A stretch of 64,000 nt of DNA, taken from Solen grandis. Taxonomy: Eukaryota > Mollusca > Bivalvia > Adapedonta > Solenidae. The position numbers and the translations under genes are program-made. A model generated the notes under the pieces. That model made no database searches, was not told where the DNA came from, and worked only from the letters and a program-made list of their open reading frames with translations. The stretch covers positions 41,390,926 through 41,454,925 of the forward strand of contig CM037789.1 of the NCBI GenBank assembly GCA_021229015.1. The letters run 5' to 3'. Of this stretch, positions 44,601-56,529 are shown one piece after another; within the stretch, counting starts at the first letter, position 1; every line of letters starts with the position of its first letter.

Positions 44601-46100
44601 AACAAAAGAAATAAAAATTATCATAGATGTTTTGAATCTCAATGAAAACAATTTTGAAGTATTTGAAGCCGGGAGAGGAGAGACAGCTGATCCTCCTAAT
44701 TTCCCGTGCACGCACGCTTTCCAAACTTAGTCGCGTTTCCGAATAAATCCGCCCTCCCGGAGTCTTGTTAATGCGTCTTTGCGAATGTATCAAATTTTGT
44801 TTTGCTTTTACTATGCTTTGGATATTTTAGGATACCAGTATTTACTTTATCCATATATGAATAAATTGATATAAATGAAATTCGATAATATGTCATAGTC
44901 TGACATATGATTAGCAGGATTTTATATAAACAAATCTTCTTTTTTTTCATTTTCATAACCTTATACTATTATTTTTTTGGCTTATACTTTTTTTGAGGGC
45001 TTATACTATTTTTTGGCTTATACCATTTTTTTTTTTTTTTTTATAATTTTTTGGCTTATGCTGTATATATTACATATAATTTTGTTACGTTTATTAAAAT
45101 ATAAAGTTTCCATGCATGTATTTAAAATATGTAAATTATACACATGCAAGCACCATTTTCAGTTCATGGATTACAGAAAATATCATTTATATCCTTTCAT
45201 ACTACAATTACCATAGCTTATTAAGATAGATATTGACATGCATTCAAGTAAATAACTATCAATGTCTACCTACTGGTATATAAGCATATATAATTTACTT
45301 CATTTATGATAAATAATAATAGCATATTGTATTTTGCACATAGAGTTAAATAATTTTGTTTAGCTAACTATAAAACTATATACATAACTAAAGAAACAAT
45401 CTGAAATGTATCTAAATCAAAAAATTATTTAGAAATATGATAAGAATATATCAGTCGAATTTAAGACATCGGTTGACCAAGCTACTGTGTAAATGTCAGA
45501 TATTATATATGATTTCTATAAAGTACATTCCATTTATTTAGGCTATCCAGAACGATTTTTCTAAAGATCATTTGTTTTGGGTTTCATGCTAGACTAAACT
45601 ACAAATGAACCTGTATTAGCGACCGCCTGTATTCAGTGGTCAACTTGCATTTAGTGTCAGCTTTAATGTTACTATATTAACACCTTGTTATATGTTTAAT
45701 CTTCATTTACCAACCACCTCTGTTATGCGATCACATTCTATTTTTCTTTAATGGCCGCTTAAGACACGTTTTACTGTATTTATGATTATTAAAATATTAA
45801 TGGTGGTGGTTATGATATATTACCTTGTCCTTGGACACAATTTACAAGAGACTGTTGCCTAGAGACGGCAGCGAGATACCCTTGGGTTCTTCAACTCGAT
45901 CAGCCGACATAAGTGGAAACTCAGACTTCCGGTATCGTATGCTGTTTCCACTGAGTACTGTAAATAATAAATTGAAATTGAAATAAAGGTAGAAACACCA
46001 CGTAGACCACTCTACAGATTAGCCCTTTTCTGTAAACATACTTTAATTTGAGATATAACCCAAATAGCTCTTTGACTCACAATAAACCTTAAAACTGGTT
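44600..46100. other. AT-rich intron DNA, no gene
   Basis: It includes a minor repeat of GGCTTATACTATTTTTT units at 44960-45060 and a T run near 45027. No coding features. Confidence 0.5.
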
Positions 46101-46109
46101 CCATTTAAA

Positions 46110-46250
46110 CCTAAATTACGACCGGTTCTGGTTCCTTAGATGGATTGTCATAGATTCAATCCCCGGCAACGACAAACCAAAATCATTTATAAAATGATAC
46201 TTCCCATGCATGCCACTCAATATGTAAAGGTAATTCTGGCACCTAATAGT
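46110..46250 (+). mobile_element. SINE fragment, AACAAACAA family
   Basis: B-box-like GATTCAATCCCCGGCAACG followed by the first part of the body (AATGATACTTCCCATGC, GTAAAGGTAATTCTGGCACC). Truncated on the right. Confidence 0.6.
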
Positions 46251-47023
46251 ATTTCGAACAAGTTTGGTCTTAATCAAAAGAAAGTTATCCAAAATAATGT
46301 CTACTATTTTTTTTAATATGTAAAAAAAAAACTTGCAGAAAGGCGACACTGACATTTCGTTACACTGCCATTTCATAACGTTATACAAACTTATCGTATT
46401 TTGTAAAGAAATGCCACATGAAATAAATTATTTCCTAAGGTGAATTTACGTTTACTAATATGCTTAAGAAACGCGCCCATTGTTGGCCTCATGGCAAGGT
46501 GTAATATCATGTCACTTGTCACTTATATTATGATAACGATGCCCGACTCTGTAGAAAAAAAATGAATAAGAAATAACACGGTGCATAACCAATCGGCAGG
46601 CTCTCTGCGGAAATCGCTATATCGGCAGGCTCTCTGCGTCTGCACCGGTCATTCTCTGCCATAAACACTAGCAAACGCTAGACGGAAGGGAAATAGTATA
46701 AATAGTCAAGATAAGAATAATTAATACTTTATCATTGTATGTGTATACTGACTTTCTCTTTTGGCTTCAAGCATAAATTTTGTCTTAAGAACTCTGAATA
46801 TTTTTTTTTACTTCAATTCAGCGAATTTTCAGGTGTAGAAATGCGTGTCTATGCTGTAAGGTTCTAAACACGTAAATAACGATTTACTCAGCATTTAAAT
46901 CAACGTCGTCAAGGTGGCGTCATCTGACTAAAAAATAATCACCGGTTTTTCTTCATCCTTCAGGCATAACACTTCAACTTAATGTTAGATTGATTACTGA
47001 TTAATTATAATTTCTGTCGGTTG

Positions 47024-47215
47024 AGGGCGCCGTGGTCCAGTAGTAACGTATCCAATTACGGATCCGAAGGTTGTGGGTTCGAACCCCGTTGGAGGCAAGA
47101 ATTATTCATGACCTTCCCAGGCGCAAAGTACTGGTCCAACTTAGGAACCGTCGAGAGGGATTATCATGAGTTGTAAAACTCGTTTCCCAATCGACGTAAA
47201 ATAAATAAGTTTAAA
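47024..47215 (+). mobile_element. SINE, GTCGAGAGGG family
   Basis: The tRNA-like head has CGTGGTCCAGTAGTAACG as A box and GGGTTCGAACCCCG as B box. The body has CGCAAAGTACTGGTCCAAC and ACCGTCGAGAGGGATTATC, and the end is AATAAATAAGTTTAAACTT. Related pieces lie at 44440 and 60740. Confidence 0.8.
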
Positions 47216-48218
47216 CTTAAAATGTCGGTTTAATATCAATGATATCTAAATTATGGGCTCTTATGTTAAAATCACATTTTTTTCTTGTAACAATGGTGTC
47301 TTTACAAAGCCGTAACGTCACATTCACACATATGCCCTCACGACATGTAACGGAAAATGTGATCCTGAATATGCCCAAGCTTTTCATGCGAATATGGGAT
47401 TGCATGGGTTCTATGGAATTGCAATCCAATGGCCAGTTGTGAGTTGCCATTGAGGAATGCATATACATATAGTAATTGGATATAGAATTCGGAAACAAAT
47501 GGGCTGATAAATATTTTGGTTTTCATCCATTTGGTGACTTTATGCCAACGTGGTATGGTAGGGGTATTAATCTCCTTCAATGATAGTTCTCAATCTAATC
47601 TATAATTTTGTTATTCCTAATGAATTTATAAATAATTTTATCCTTAAAAAAAATACATTCCTGACATCATCTTCCATCTCATAACCAAACTGCCAGTGTT
47701 GCAATTGATTTTGCCTCGTGTATCTCATCTACTTTACATAAAGACATTTGTTCAATATATAATGAAGCAACGACTTTTTATGCAAAATGTTTTACTTTAG
47801 AAAATAGGGCTTGACTTTATATCGTGCAGTTTAACCATCATTTATTAAACTATTACCTTAACATTATGGTGAATTTGAATTATATACTTAAATAAGACCT
47901 TTAACGTTATGATATGTTTGCTTTATATAATGAAAACTACCTTTGCATCATAAAATAAGAGTTTATCATAATGATATTTTCGCTTCTTTATGAAATTTTA
48001 CCTTTACATCACAAAATTAGACATTTGCATATTGATGTTTTAGCTTTCTTTGATGAAATTTTACCTTTACATCATAAAAAAAAAACCTTTGTATGATGAT
48101 GTTTTAGTTATCTGTATAAAATCTTACCTTTATATCTTTATGAAATTAGACATTTACATATTGACGTTTTCTAGGATGCTAGGAATCCGTACCCATGTCC
48201 CTCGCTATCGCTGTTCAG

Positions 48219-48440
48219 GCGGAAAAAAGTTGTTTGTTTCTAAAATAGGGTCGGTAGTTTTTTTTAAATTTCTTTTTTTACTTTTTTTTCCATTTTTACC
48301 TTATTTTTTTTTTAAAGGAAGGGACGAAAAACAACGTTTTGCAACCGTAATAGCCCGAATGTTAAGAAAAACAGTTTAGGGTCGGTACAAAAGAATAGAG
48401 TAGTTCAGGTTAGTGGAAACAAGTAACTTTTCTATTACGC
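48219..48440. mobile_element. MITE-like element, opposite copy of 4249
   Basis: Contains AAAAGTTGTTTGTTTCTAAA at the left, AATAGGGTCGGTA inside, and GGTTAGTGGAAACAAGTAAC at the right, matching 4249-4480 in reverse. The open frame across it (48050-48379) is not a gene. Confidence 0.65.
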
Positions 48441-48607
48441 CTCATGTATGTTGGTTACATACAGAACACGTATTTGCTGTTTTGAAATAAAACATGTTTG
48501 TATTTGTCGAAGTCGAAAATTAGCTTCAAATCCAACGATTACATCAAAATGTTTTGGACTTAAACGAAACCTGCTTTAAATAATAGATATCTAAGTATCA
48601 CTTACAG

Positions 48608-48664
48608 GTTCAGAAAGAGAGTGCAATCCTGTAGAACTGGTGGGATGTTATAATGCAGCGATAG
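48608..48664 (+). CDS. DEG/ENaC channel subunit, exon 5
   Basis: A 57-base exon. Its two first bases complete the glycine codon begun in exon 4, and it then reads SERECNPVELVGCYNAAI. The Cys-x-Pro and second Cys match the thumb segment of ASICs (CxPxxxxxC). The acceptor is TCACTTACAG and the donor is ATAG/GTGAGC, leaving phase 1. Confidence 0.85.
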
Positions 48665-48677
48665 GTGAGCCATTGTC

Positions 48678-48706
48678 CGTTGTTGTTGTTGTTGGTGGTG
48701 GTGTTG

Positions 48707-48738
<32 letters not shown>

Positions 48739-48771
48739 GGTGTTGTTGCTGTTGTTGCTGCTGCTGCTGCT
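48678..48771. repeat. GTT/GGT/GCT microsatellite
   Basis: About 94 bases of interrupted triplets, directly after the donor of channel exon 5. Confidence 0.95.
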
Positions 48772-49168
48772 TTACTAATGGTTGGTGGAGGCATCCAGAA
48801 AACTAACACATGCCGCAAGCCTGCTGTGACATTGTTGGGGCTTTAATACCCTCTGTATACACGTCTTGTATAGCCTTTTGTTAATCATTATTTTGTATGG
48901 GAATATGCTATATTAATGGTAAAGATATTGACACAAGTTGAGCACATGCTTTATCAAGACCAGAAAATGCTTACATATGAAATGTTGCTCCAATAAATAC
49001 ATGTATTATCATAGACTCTATACATGTATACCGGTACTAGTTGTTTATCATGAAAACCATTGGCATTTTTATCATGTTTTAAACCATCCTGAATATAAAA
49101 TGAGCTGTCAAATTAAGTTGGCTGTTTTATTTTTTCATATCTGCTAATGTATTTCTTTCTATTTGAAG

Positions 49169-49292
49169 AGAATTTTACGGCGGAATCCCAGAAGTGCTGG
49201 TGCCCGATGCCATGCCACGTGACTACCTACGTCACACGTGTCTCTTCTGCGCCCATTCGGCTGCCCACTGTATATACGCCCACAGCTTACAG
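49169..49292 (+). CDS. DEG/ENaC channel subunit, exon 6
   Basis: Reads ENFTAESQKCWCPMPC, then HVTTYVTRVSSAPIRLP and VYTPTAY. The CxCPxPC motif followed by TxYxxxxS is a hallmark of the family's palm/wrist segment before TM2. The acceptor is TATTTGAAG, and the AG completes GAG with the last base of exon 5. The donor is TTACAG/GTTATG, leaving phase 2. Confidence 0.92.
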
Positions 49293-49631
49293 GTTATGCC
49301 CATTTTTTACCGAAGCTACCCGTAGATGTGCTCAGACAAAAAAAAATCATCACTCATTTTGGCCTAACTTTGATACCAGTCGGCTTTTTGTCAAATGTTC
49401 AGCACTAATACCATTCAATCAAACTCATGTGGACCTAAATATCAAATGTTGATTTGATGTTTCATCTTATTTAAGTAACTTCCTATTTAGTTTAAACTTT
49501 TTAGATCTATTTTTCATGTTGTCATCATCAATATAGGGTTGCATTTTAGATGTATTTTTCAAGCTGTTCATAAATTAAGAAAAAGCCCATATTTGGATAT
49601 GTTTTATTCACATATGTTTTTTTTCCTTCAG

Positions 49632-49723
49632 AGAGAACTCCTTAATGTTGAGGATTTATTTCGAAAGCAAGTATATTGTTTGGGAAAATCAGGTCCTAGA
49701 GTTTACATTCGGAGATTTATGGG
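49632..49723 (+). CDS. DEG/ENaC channel subunit, exon 7 (pre-TM2)
   Basis: The acceptor is TTCCTTCAG. Its first base completes the Arg codon left open by exon 6, giving RENSLMLRIYFESKYIVW and then ENQVLEFTFGDLWG. This fits the family's YIxENxLxLxIYFE strand and the GDxxG lead-in to TM2. This is a different frame from the longest open frame in this interval; splice phase and family match decide it. The donor is GGG/GTGCGT in phase 1. The TM2 exon that should follow was not recognised up to 62 kb. Confidence 0.85.
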
Positions 49724-49729
49724 GTGCGT

Positions 49730-50800
49730 ATTAAATATCCATTTGTCTATTAGGACTTAGTTTTTGAAATGATCGCAATAGATAACTCATTAAAAAAATC
49801 AGATATACTCCTAGGCAAAAAATAAAATGTGACCTTGCATGAATAAATTATTTTGTAAGAAAAAAAGATTTTTTTTTCACTTTAGATAGGATGTAATGGA
49901 TGAACATTTCATAAATTTGACAAAGAAAATTAGTGTTATTTTAAGTGTCATGTTATATCAGATGTTAATTTAAGTAGAAAATAGGCATTATAATACACAT
50001 GTACATTTACAAAAGAAAAGCTATCAAAATAGTTCATTATCATTTTTGAATTTTTATTGTTTTTCAACCCTATACTGATACATTGATAAATACCAAGGAC
50101 CAAAATTCTTGTCATGTTGTAGCTTCTTTCGGGGGATTCCTTGGTCTGGCGCTCGGGGCAAGCCTGCTGACCTTCGTTGAGATGATAGAGATGTTTATCC
50201 TGACATGTATCCGCCATATTAGTAGGAGTAGGCACTCGGGGACACACTAGTGACTCTGTATTTGAAGATGGTCGTCAGAGACGGCCTGAGACACACCTTA
50301 AGTGAGATTTCCACCAATAACTGATCTCAAATTTTGTATCTCCAAATTTTAACATTTTGAAGAGACTGAAAATTATTTTGTGAATATATACTTAAAACAA
50401 TATGACATCAGAATGTCGGACATGAAAGGGTTCAAGATCTTCATTTTTTTTTTAATTTGCTATTTCTTTCTATTTCTTTCTTTTTGATTTATTTATCTTT
50501 TTATTTATCTTATCAATTCAGGAATATCTTAATTTGTGAACGCATGCCAGAGTATTTTAGCTATTACTGTAATGGCCCCAAAGTCCCTATGAATAACGTT
50601 AGTTTGATCTTGGCCTCAAAGTCACATAGCATACCGGTACTCAAATCTACATTCAATTAAAGGTGGAATACTTAAGTACATATTTCAATGCTGAGTACCG
50701 CTACATGGGATATGTGCAGTATATACATTGACCCTGGTATGACACGGCGTGGCTATACTTGAGAGCAGCAGAAAATTGAAAACTAGTGCAAGAACCTCAG
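49730..50800. other. No gene recognised
   Basis: AT-rich sequence after channel exon 7. Two short open frames look accidental. Confidence 0.45.
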
Positions 50801-50804
50801 GGTC

Positions 50805-51032
50805 AAATTCAACCAACAATTCTTAGCGCTAAGTAAAAGTTAATTACTTGAAGTTCATTATTCTTGTTTCTCTAAAAGAAAACCCCAATATTTCATTTTT
50901 TAACAATTATTATTAGTTATTAAGGTAATAATTCATTTCAGTTATTTGTAGTAATAGTTAAATGTGTACCTACCTATTTTAAGAATTTAAGTATTACTTA
51001 GTCTAAGTATTGTTGGTGGAATTCGAGCCAAG
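50805..51032. mobile_element. MITE with TTCAACCAACAAT ends
   Basis: The left end AATTCAACCAACAATTCTTA and right end TATTGTTGGTGGAATTCGAG are inverted copies. Next to them are AGCGCTAAGTAAAAG and CTTAGTCTAAGTATT. A single end of the same kind lies at 6188. Confidence 0.75.
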
Positions 51033-51039
51033 TGTCATA

Positions 51040-51945
51040 TAATTTACTTACAAAATACGTCAGACACAAAATGAATGTCATTTAATATGAGATATATTAC
51101 ATGCCCCCAAAACGTTTGACGGTGCAAGCAAAGTCTGTCTATAGGTTATCATTTGATGTATAATTTGATTATTTATTTCATTCTGCTATAGTCCTTTGTT
51201 TGAGGTGTGTGTTAGTTGTTGTTGTGTTTTTATCATACATGTGTAAAGTGAATACATCATGAAGCATTTTGACTCAGTGTCAAAACCGAGAGTAGTTTGA
51301 TAAGTACAATTATTATCAGTAAATATAATTCAGTTGTAATAAAATCATCGAATTCATAAATGTTTCGACTTTTTTATTGTCCTAAAATCCTTCCCAGTTT
51401 CAATTTACTTATTGTCGGGAGTAAATAACAACAAGAAATGTTCCTTGGAAAACATGTTTCACCTGCTGAAAGAAGCGTGACAGACAAAGTGTGACAAGAC
51501 AGAAAAACTGAAAAGGTAGAACAATAACAAGAAATATCTTTAAAAAAAAAAGATACTCGGCCGTGGTAACCAGCTTGATGATTAGTGTCTGAATGGTTAA
51601 ACATGTAATAGATTTGTTGTTGGTTTAATAGTTGTGTAATTCCTGTGTCAGTGCAGCTCTTTGAAATGTCACGGATCCAGATCCAAAAAATGTGTACAAT
51701 CTTGGTAGACACTTACAGCCTTAAAACATCTGCGCATTAGACTTGTTTCACGGGCTACAAAACGAAACTGGATGTTACGTTTTTGTTGAATATAGGATCT
51801 GTCAGGGTCGAACAATCAATTCCGAAATCAACGTGTTTCCTATTTTTTAGCGTTCTACTCTTTCAGTTTACCTTAAAAGGTGAAGTGTCTTACTATTCGG
51901 GACAAATCGTCCGCCCTCGTGACTATATCGTATAGTTAAAGGCTG
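51040..51945. other. No gene recognised
   Basis: AT-rich DNA with no supportable feature. Confidence 0.45.
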
Positions 51946-51950
51946 CTGTT

Positions 51951-52204
51951 GCTGTTACTGTATTGGGGTTTACCGTCGCTGTGATAGTATTTCAATCATA
52001 TAGCGACGTCCAGCTAATTACAGGTGGAGGAAGACTCAGAGTACACAGAGGTACCCGGGTAGAACCACCGACCTACCGCAAGCCAGCTGGAAGGCTTCCT
52101 CACATGAAAATTTCGAAGTCTCTACCGGGTTTCGAACCCACAGCGGTGAGGGGCGGAGAGATTTGTAGTCCACGACTGTAAACGCTCGGCCACGACGGCC
52201 CCCG
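51951..52204 (-). mobile_element. SINE, tRNA-Leu-like head, copy 3
   Basis: Reverse copy of 28697-28940, full length, from GGGGTTTACCGTCGCTGTG (tail) to GCTCGGCCACGACGGCCCCC (head). It retains the stretch absent from copy 2. Confidence 0.9.
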
Positions 52205-52209
52205 TAGTT

Positions 52210-53219
52210 AAAGGCAACTATGAACTAACCTATACATATTTGACGACTGCGACTTACGGAATCTCTCTATAAGTGTTGGAAAAAAAACTATGGTCCTAGG
52301 TTTGTTTGTTGTTGTTTTTTTGTTGTAGATCTAGACAGAGATTTCAGTAGGCAGCTTTTGATTTGAAATTGTTGAGTCTTTAATATACGTATTTAGGTAT
52401 ACAGAAGATTTACTACAGCAAGAAATCATTATGATGAATAAGTAAGAAAAGCAATGTTTTGTTAAAAGAAATGTGTGTCTTCCAATAGATTGTCAACGCA
52501 AATTGTTTGATTGTACTATTGTCCCAATATTCGTATAAGGAAGTGAAATATTAGGTTATAGCGACTTCAGTAAAATTGAAAAAAGTACAAACAGATTTTC
52601 TTGCATGTTCTTGATATAAAAAGAGCACGGTACATGTAATGATTTAGGGCAATTTAGGGCGCTATCAACTATCATCTATAAAATATTTCTAATCATCCGT
52701 CTATAGTATTAATGGTTTTGGACGTTCCTGGATTAAAAACATTAGATAAATTATTTTATGATTGTGGTATGATTTACGTCTGGGACAGCCACACTTTTAA
52801 TGGAAAAAGATTTTTTTGTTTAAGGTAATCAATCCTTCATTAAATTGATCATGGTCCGTCAAGTGATTGTGGGATTTTTATAGTAAACGCAAGCCGTTAT
52901 AAAGTTTGAACAAAAGAGAACTGGAGTCAAATGGATGCTTGCATCTGCACTTAAGTCCTTTTAAGCATTTGAAGGACCATGATTATAATTTAAAGATAGA
53001 TTACCTTCATCAGTTATCCTATATACATATCCCTGTCATATAGAGTCCCTGCCTTAATTGTTAAATACATTTTTGTTACATTTTGATACGAGTCATACAA
53101 AAACAATGTTGTTATGAATGAGAATGACAAACCTAAATTAGTAAAAGTATGTCAATTAATGTTTTTAATAATAAATTAATACTGAAGACACTTAAATTTA
53201 CACATGACAACTTTTTATT

Positions 53220-53253
<34 letters not shown>

Positions 53254-55660
53254 GTATGCGATTAACTTATCGCAGCCTTGTTTCATTGACTATATTATTC
53301 ATATATTATACATCTTGTCACATGTTGTTATGTAACGGGTAAAATAAAACTTAAAATTTGAATTATACGGTTGGATACTTAGTTTCCATTGAAATTAATC
53401 AGATATACTTGCTGACCACGCGTAGTATTTTAAACAACTTTCGTTGAAGTTGCAAAGTTGATATTCAAAATCACTATACGTAGCACGCAGTTTCATTGGT
53501 CAAATGATCCGAAACCTAGTTAAACCCAAAAGCAAAGCGTGTTTAGCGAACGTGGGTTCCAACGATTTGAGCAGCTAATCATTTTTTATCAGCTAATATT
53601 ATATTTGCAGGAGTTATTCTCCTTTGTAAAACAATTTTTAACTGATACAACATTAAATACACACGCACACCAGTCCGTATTTCTTGTACGAATAAATTAA
53701 ACATTTAAATGGTGTCATTTTACCCACTCTCGCATAAGAATTGCTTTTCGATAAATATATTTCCTAAGGATTCTCCTCAACTTAAAATCTTAAATTCCTA
53801 CAACTTCCATAATTACTGATCTACATAACACAAACCGAGTAATACGTGCACATTCATACAGCAAATTATATAATATAATATACAATATATCATAATTCCA
53901 GCAAAATAGCATTTTAAATTTGAAGAAAAAAAAACTATTTCTCTCCAAATTACGGGAAGAAAGATTATTCCTTTTCCAGTTATTTTAAGTCGAGCTTAAA
54001 ATGTGTTCACTGGTCTTCTGCAACGCCAAGTAACACACGATTCATACCAGGGAACAGAAGATTCATTAACCCACACGGGTACCATCATAAGACACCACAC
54101 CGGTGACTTCAACTGGATAATATGTTTGATCTCAAATATATAATTGGCAATACAGTAAAAATGATATAATTGAAACAAAAAATATGCGGCTATTTCCAAA
54201 TTTGATCCCTTCGGCATCAAAAGGGTCTTTATGGATGTGGGCAAAGACCTCAGGTTTTTGGTGTATGTCACAACTCGGGATCAATAACAATGCAGCTTCA
54301 CTGCACGGACGGACGAAAAATTCATTTTTGTTGTTGTTGTTGTTGTTGTTGTTTTAAGTAATATGCTCCCTTAAACAATTCCCACATCGGTAAATATCCT
54401 TTGAATTTTATATGAATATATTATCTGAGTACCTATAAATCACCTTGGGGTTTATACAAGTTGTTCTCTCAACCAGGGTCTCTATAAATACACAGTATTA
54501 AAAAGACCCTGTCTCAACTAGCAGTATAACTATGTTACAATGTGTTTCATCAAATTCTCGATATATATACATAGTATTAAGAGACCTCGTATGTAGGCCT
54601 ACATCATATGCATAAATAAATATTGTTTAAACTATAGAGTTCCAATTATATTGTCACCTCGATGGGTAATATAATAGCCAAACTATATGTTTTATATACC
54701 TTCTTTAGGAATGTTTAAAACCAGAAAATATTCTATAATATGAAGGTCCTGTTAAAACTGAGTTGAATGTGTGAAGAAAAATACTTTCCCAGTCTAAATT
54801 AAATGGCATGAATCAGAGACCTTCGACGCAGGCCTGGACTGCCCCGGTCATACATATAAAATACCTTGAGTGCATAATATTTAATAGTTGTACTGTGAAG
54901 ATGAAATCTCCATCGTGGGCCCCTATACTGAACCAGGAGATATTCTAATATAAAGGTCCTGACCGAACCTCCAGACTATTGTCTTAGCCCCCTGCTGATC
55001 AAGCCCGGATCCAGCGGGGGGGGGGGGGGGGGGGCGCGAGGCTATTAAATCCCTTGATTACATCATAGTAGTGTTGTCTAGAGGAAATCCCATCGTGCCC
55101 CCCCCCCCCCCCCCCAACTGAACCACCCGTATAACCACCTGACAAGCCAGACTCCTATTGTCTTTTGGCCCCCTGCTGTTAATGTGTAGGTAATCCGAAT
55201 CGGCAGTCGTCCATGACTGTGTGATAAGCTTGTGTTTAGGGTACTGCGGACACGTTCACTGATTGAGAGAAATTTACATGTCGTCTGCCGAGCGATTTAA
55301 CAATAGGGAAGAATAGGTAATAACCAAACGTTTGTATCAGTTACAACTATAAACTACTCTAGACAAATGCAGTTTAAGAATAGCATAAAATAGTAGAGCA
55401 TAAAATTAGCCGCTAAAAACAACAACTAAGCTGGACATTAAAATGTATTTAGCATTGCTGGGGGCATCCTCATAAACCCCCAAAAGTCTACCCTCGATTT
55501 TGTCTCTTAATTCCATCACCATTCTCATAATCTCAATAATCTTCCCGGGGCACCTAGAATGGTTCGATACAACGATACACCCCCTAATCTACGGAGATAT
55601 TCCCCCGATGATGTTTCAAATTCGGTGAAGCTCAGGGGCACCTTCCCCGATCGGGAGACA
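52210..55660. other. No gene; simple repeats and hairpins
   Basis: Contains a CT microsatellite (53223-53250), a GTT microsatellite (54328-54354), the hairpin CAGGGTCTCTATAAATAC/AAAAAGACCCTG (about 54477-54505), a 19-base G run (55016-55034) and an 18-base C run (55098-55115). A segment at 55180-55250 is repeated on the other side of the MULE at 58955-59015. The TM2 exon of the channel gene was looked for here and not found. Confidence 0.55.
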
Positions 55661-55661
55661 C

Positions 55662-55904
55662 TCAAAATCCCCTAGACTCAAAATCCCCTAGGCCAAAAAT
55701 TGATAAAGTGTTCAAAATCCCCTAGATGAAAATGAAGGGGTAGTCAAAATCCCCTATATGAAAAATGAAGGGGTTGTCAAAATCCCCTAGATTCAAAATC
55801 CCCTAAGTGTTATAATGGTATTTGGGTTGTCAAAATCCCATAGATTCAAATTTCAAAATTCTCCATTGTTTATTAATAAATTTAATATTGTTGTTTCTAT
55901 CACA
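55662..55904. repeat. MULE left terminal inverted repeat
   Basis: About 243 bp, matched in reverse by 58298-58521. It is built of seven copies of TCAAAATCCCCTAG-type motifs (at the outer end two direct copies, then spaced by AAAATGAAGGGGTAG-like spacers). It ends inward at TTTCTATCACA. The motif cluster is a plausible transposase-binding region. Confidence 0.93.
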
Positions 55905-56529
55905 TGGACTTTTGTATAAAGTGTGTGTTACTCTTTTACTCTTTATTATACCATTTTTTAAATAATTGAAAAGTTACTTTTTTATATTTAATGTATCATA
56001 TTATTATATAAATGTATTCTTGATTATAGCTATAAATATTGATTAGTGAAAGAGCACTGATGTTCATCTCTCTCTCTCACACACACAATAACATACACAC
56101 ACACACACACACACATCCTTCTATTATTTAATTTTTTATGTTCTCAGTACTAATATATATAGAGAGAGAGAGAATTTCTTCAACTCAATTTGTAAAATAA
56201 ACAAACAATCTTTATTTTGTTTAAATATATGATTTTATTTTATTTTCTCATACATTTTACAAAAATACATCATATAATGGCAACACTGCGCATTTTCACA
56301 TTTATTTCATTTTAAATGTATATGTGAGTTTCAAATAAATACAAAAATCCTTTCAAACACAGTATATGATCATAATGAAAACAGCACATTTTCACCTAAA
56401 TTAGCAGATTATCTCATCACAGCACTAGCTCTAAATTGTCTGAAAACATTACAGCACATTTTCACCTAAATTAGCAGACTATTTCAACAGCACTGGCACT
56501 TTGCCTGAATTTGACATTCTGTTTTCAGT

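Larger units (their letters stand above)
35597..48607. other. Channel gene intron 4 (13 kb, repeat-rich)
   Basis: This very long intron holds a 68-bp tandem array (36214), a third copy of the 23998 repeat (36797), a poly-T run, SINEs (38466, 44440, 46110, 47024), a 168-bp tandem array (39395) and an antisense, frameshifted coding region (41005-43190). Stretches around 33-36 kb, 40.3-41.0 kb and 44.8-46.1 kb outside these have no recognisable content. Confidence 0.65.

Noticed and set aside
48050..48379. 109-residue Phe/Lys-rich open frame
   Set aside because: Spans an AT-rich repeat and a MITE-like element; low-complexity translation.
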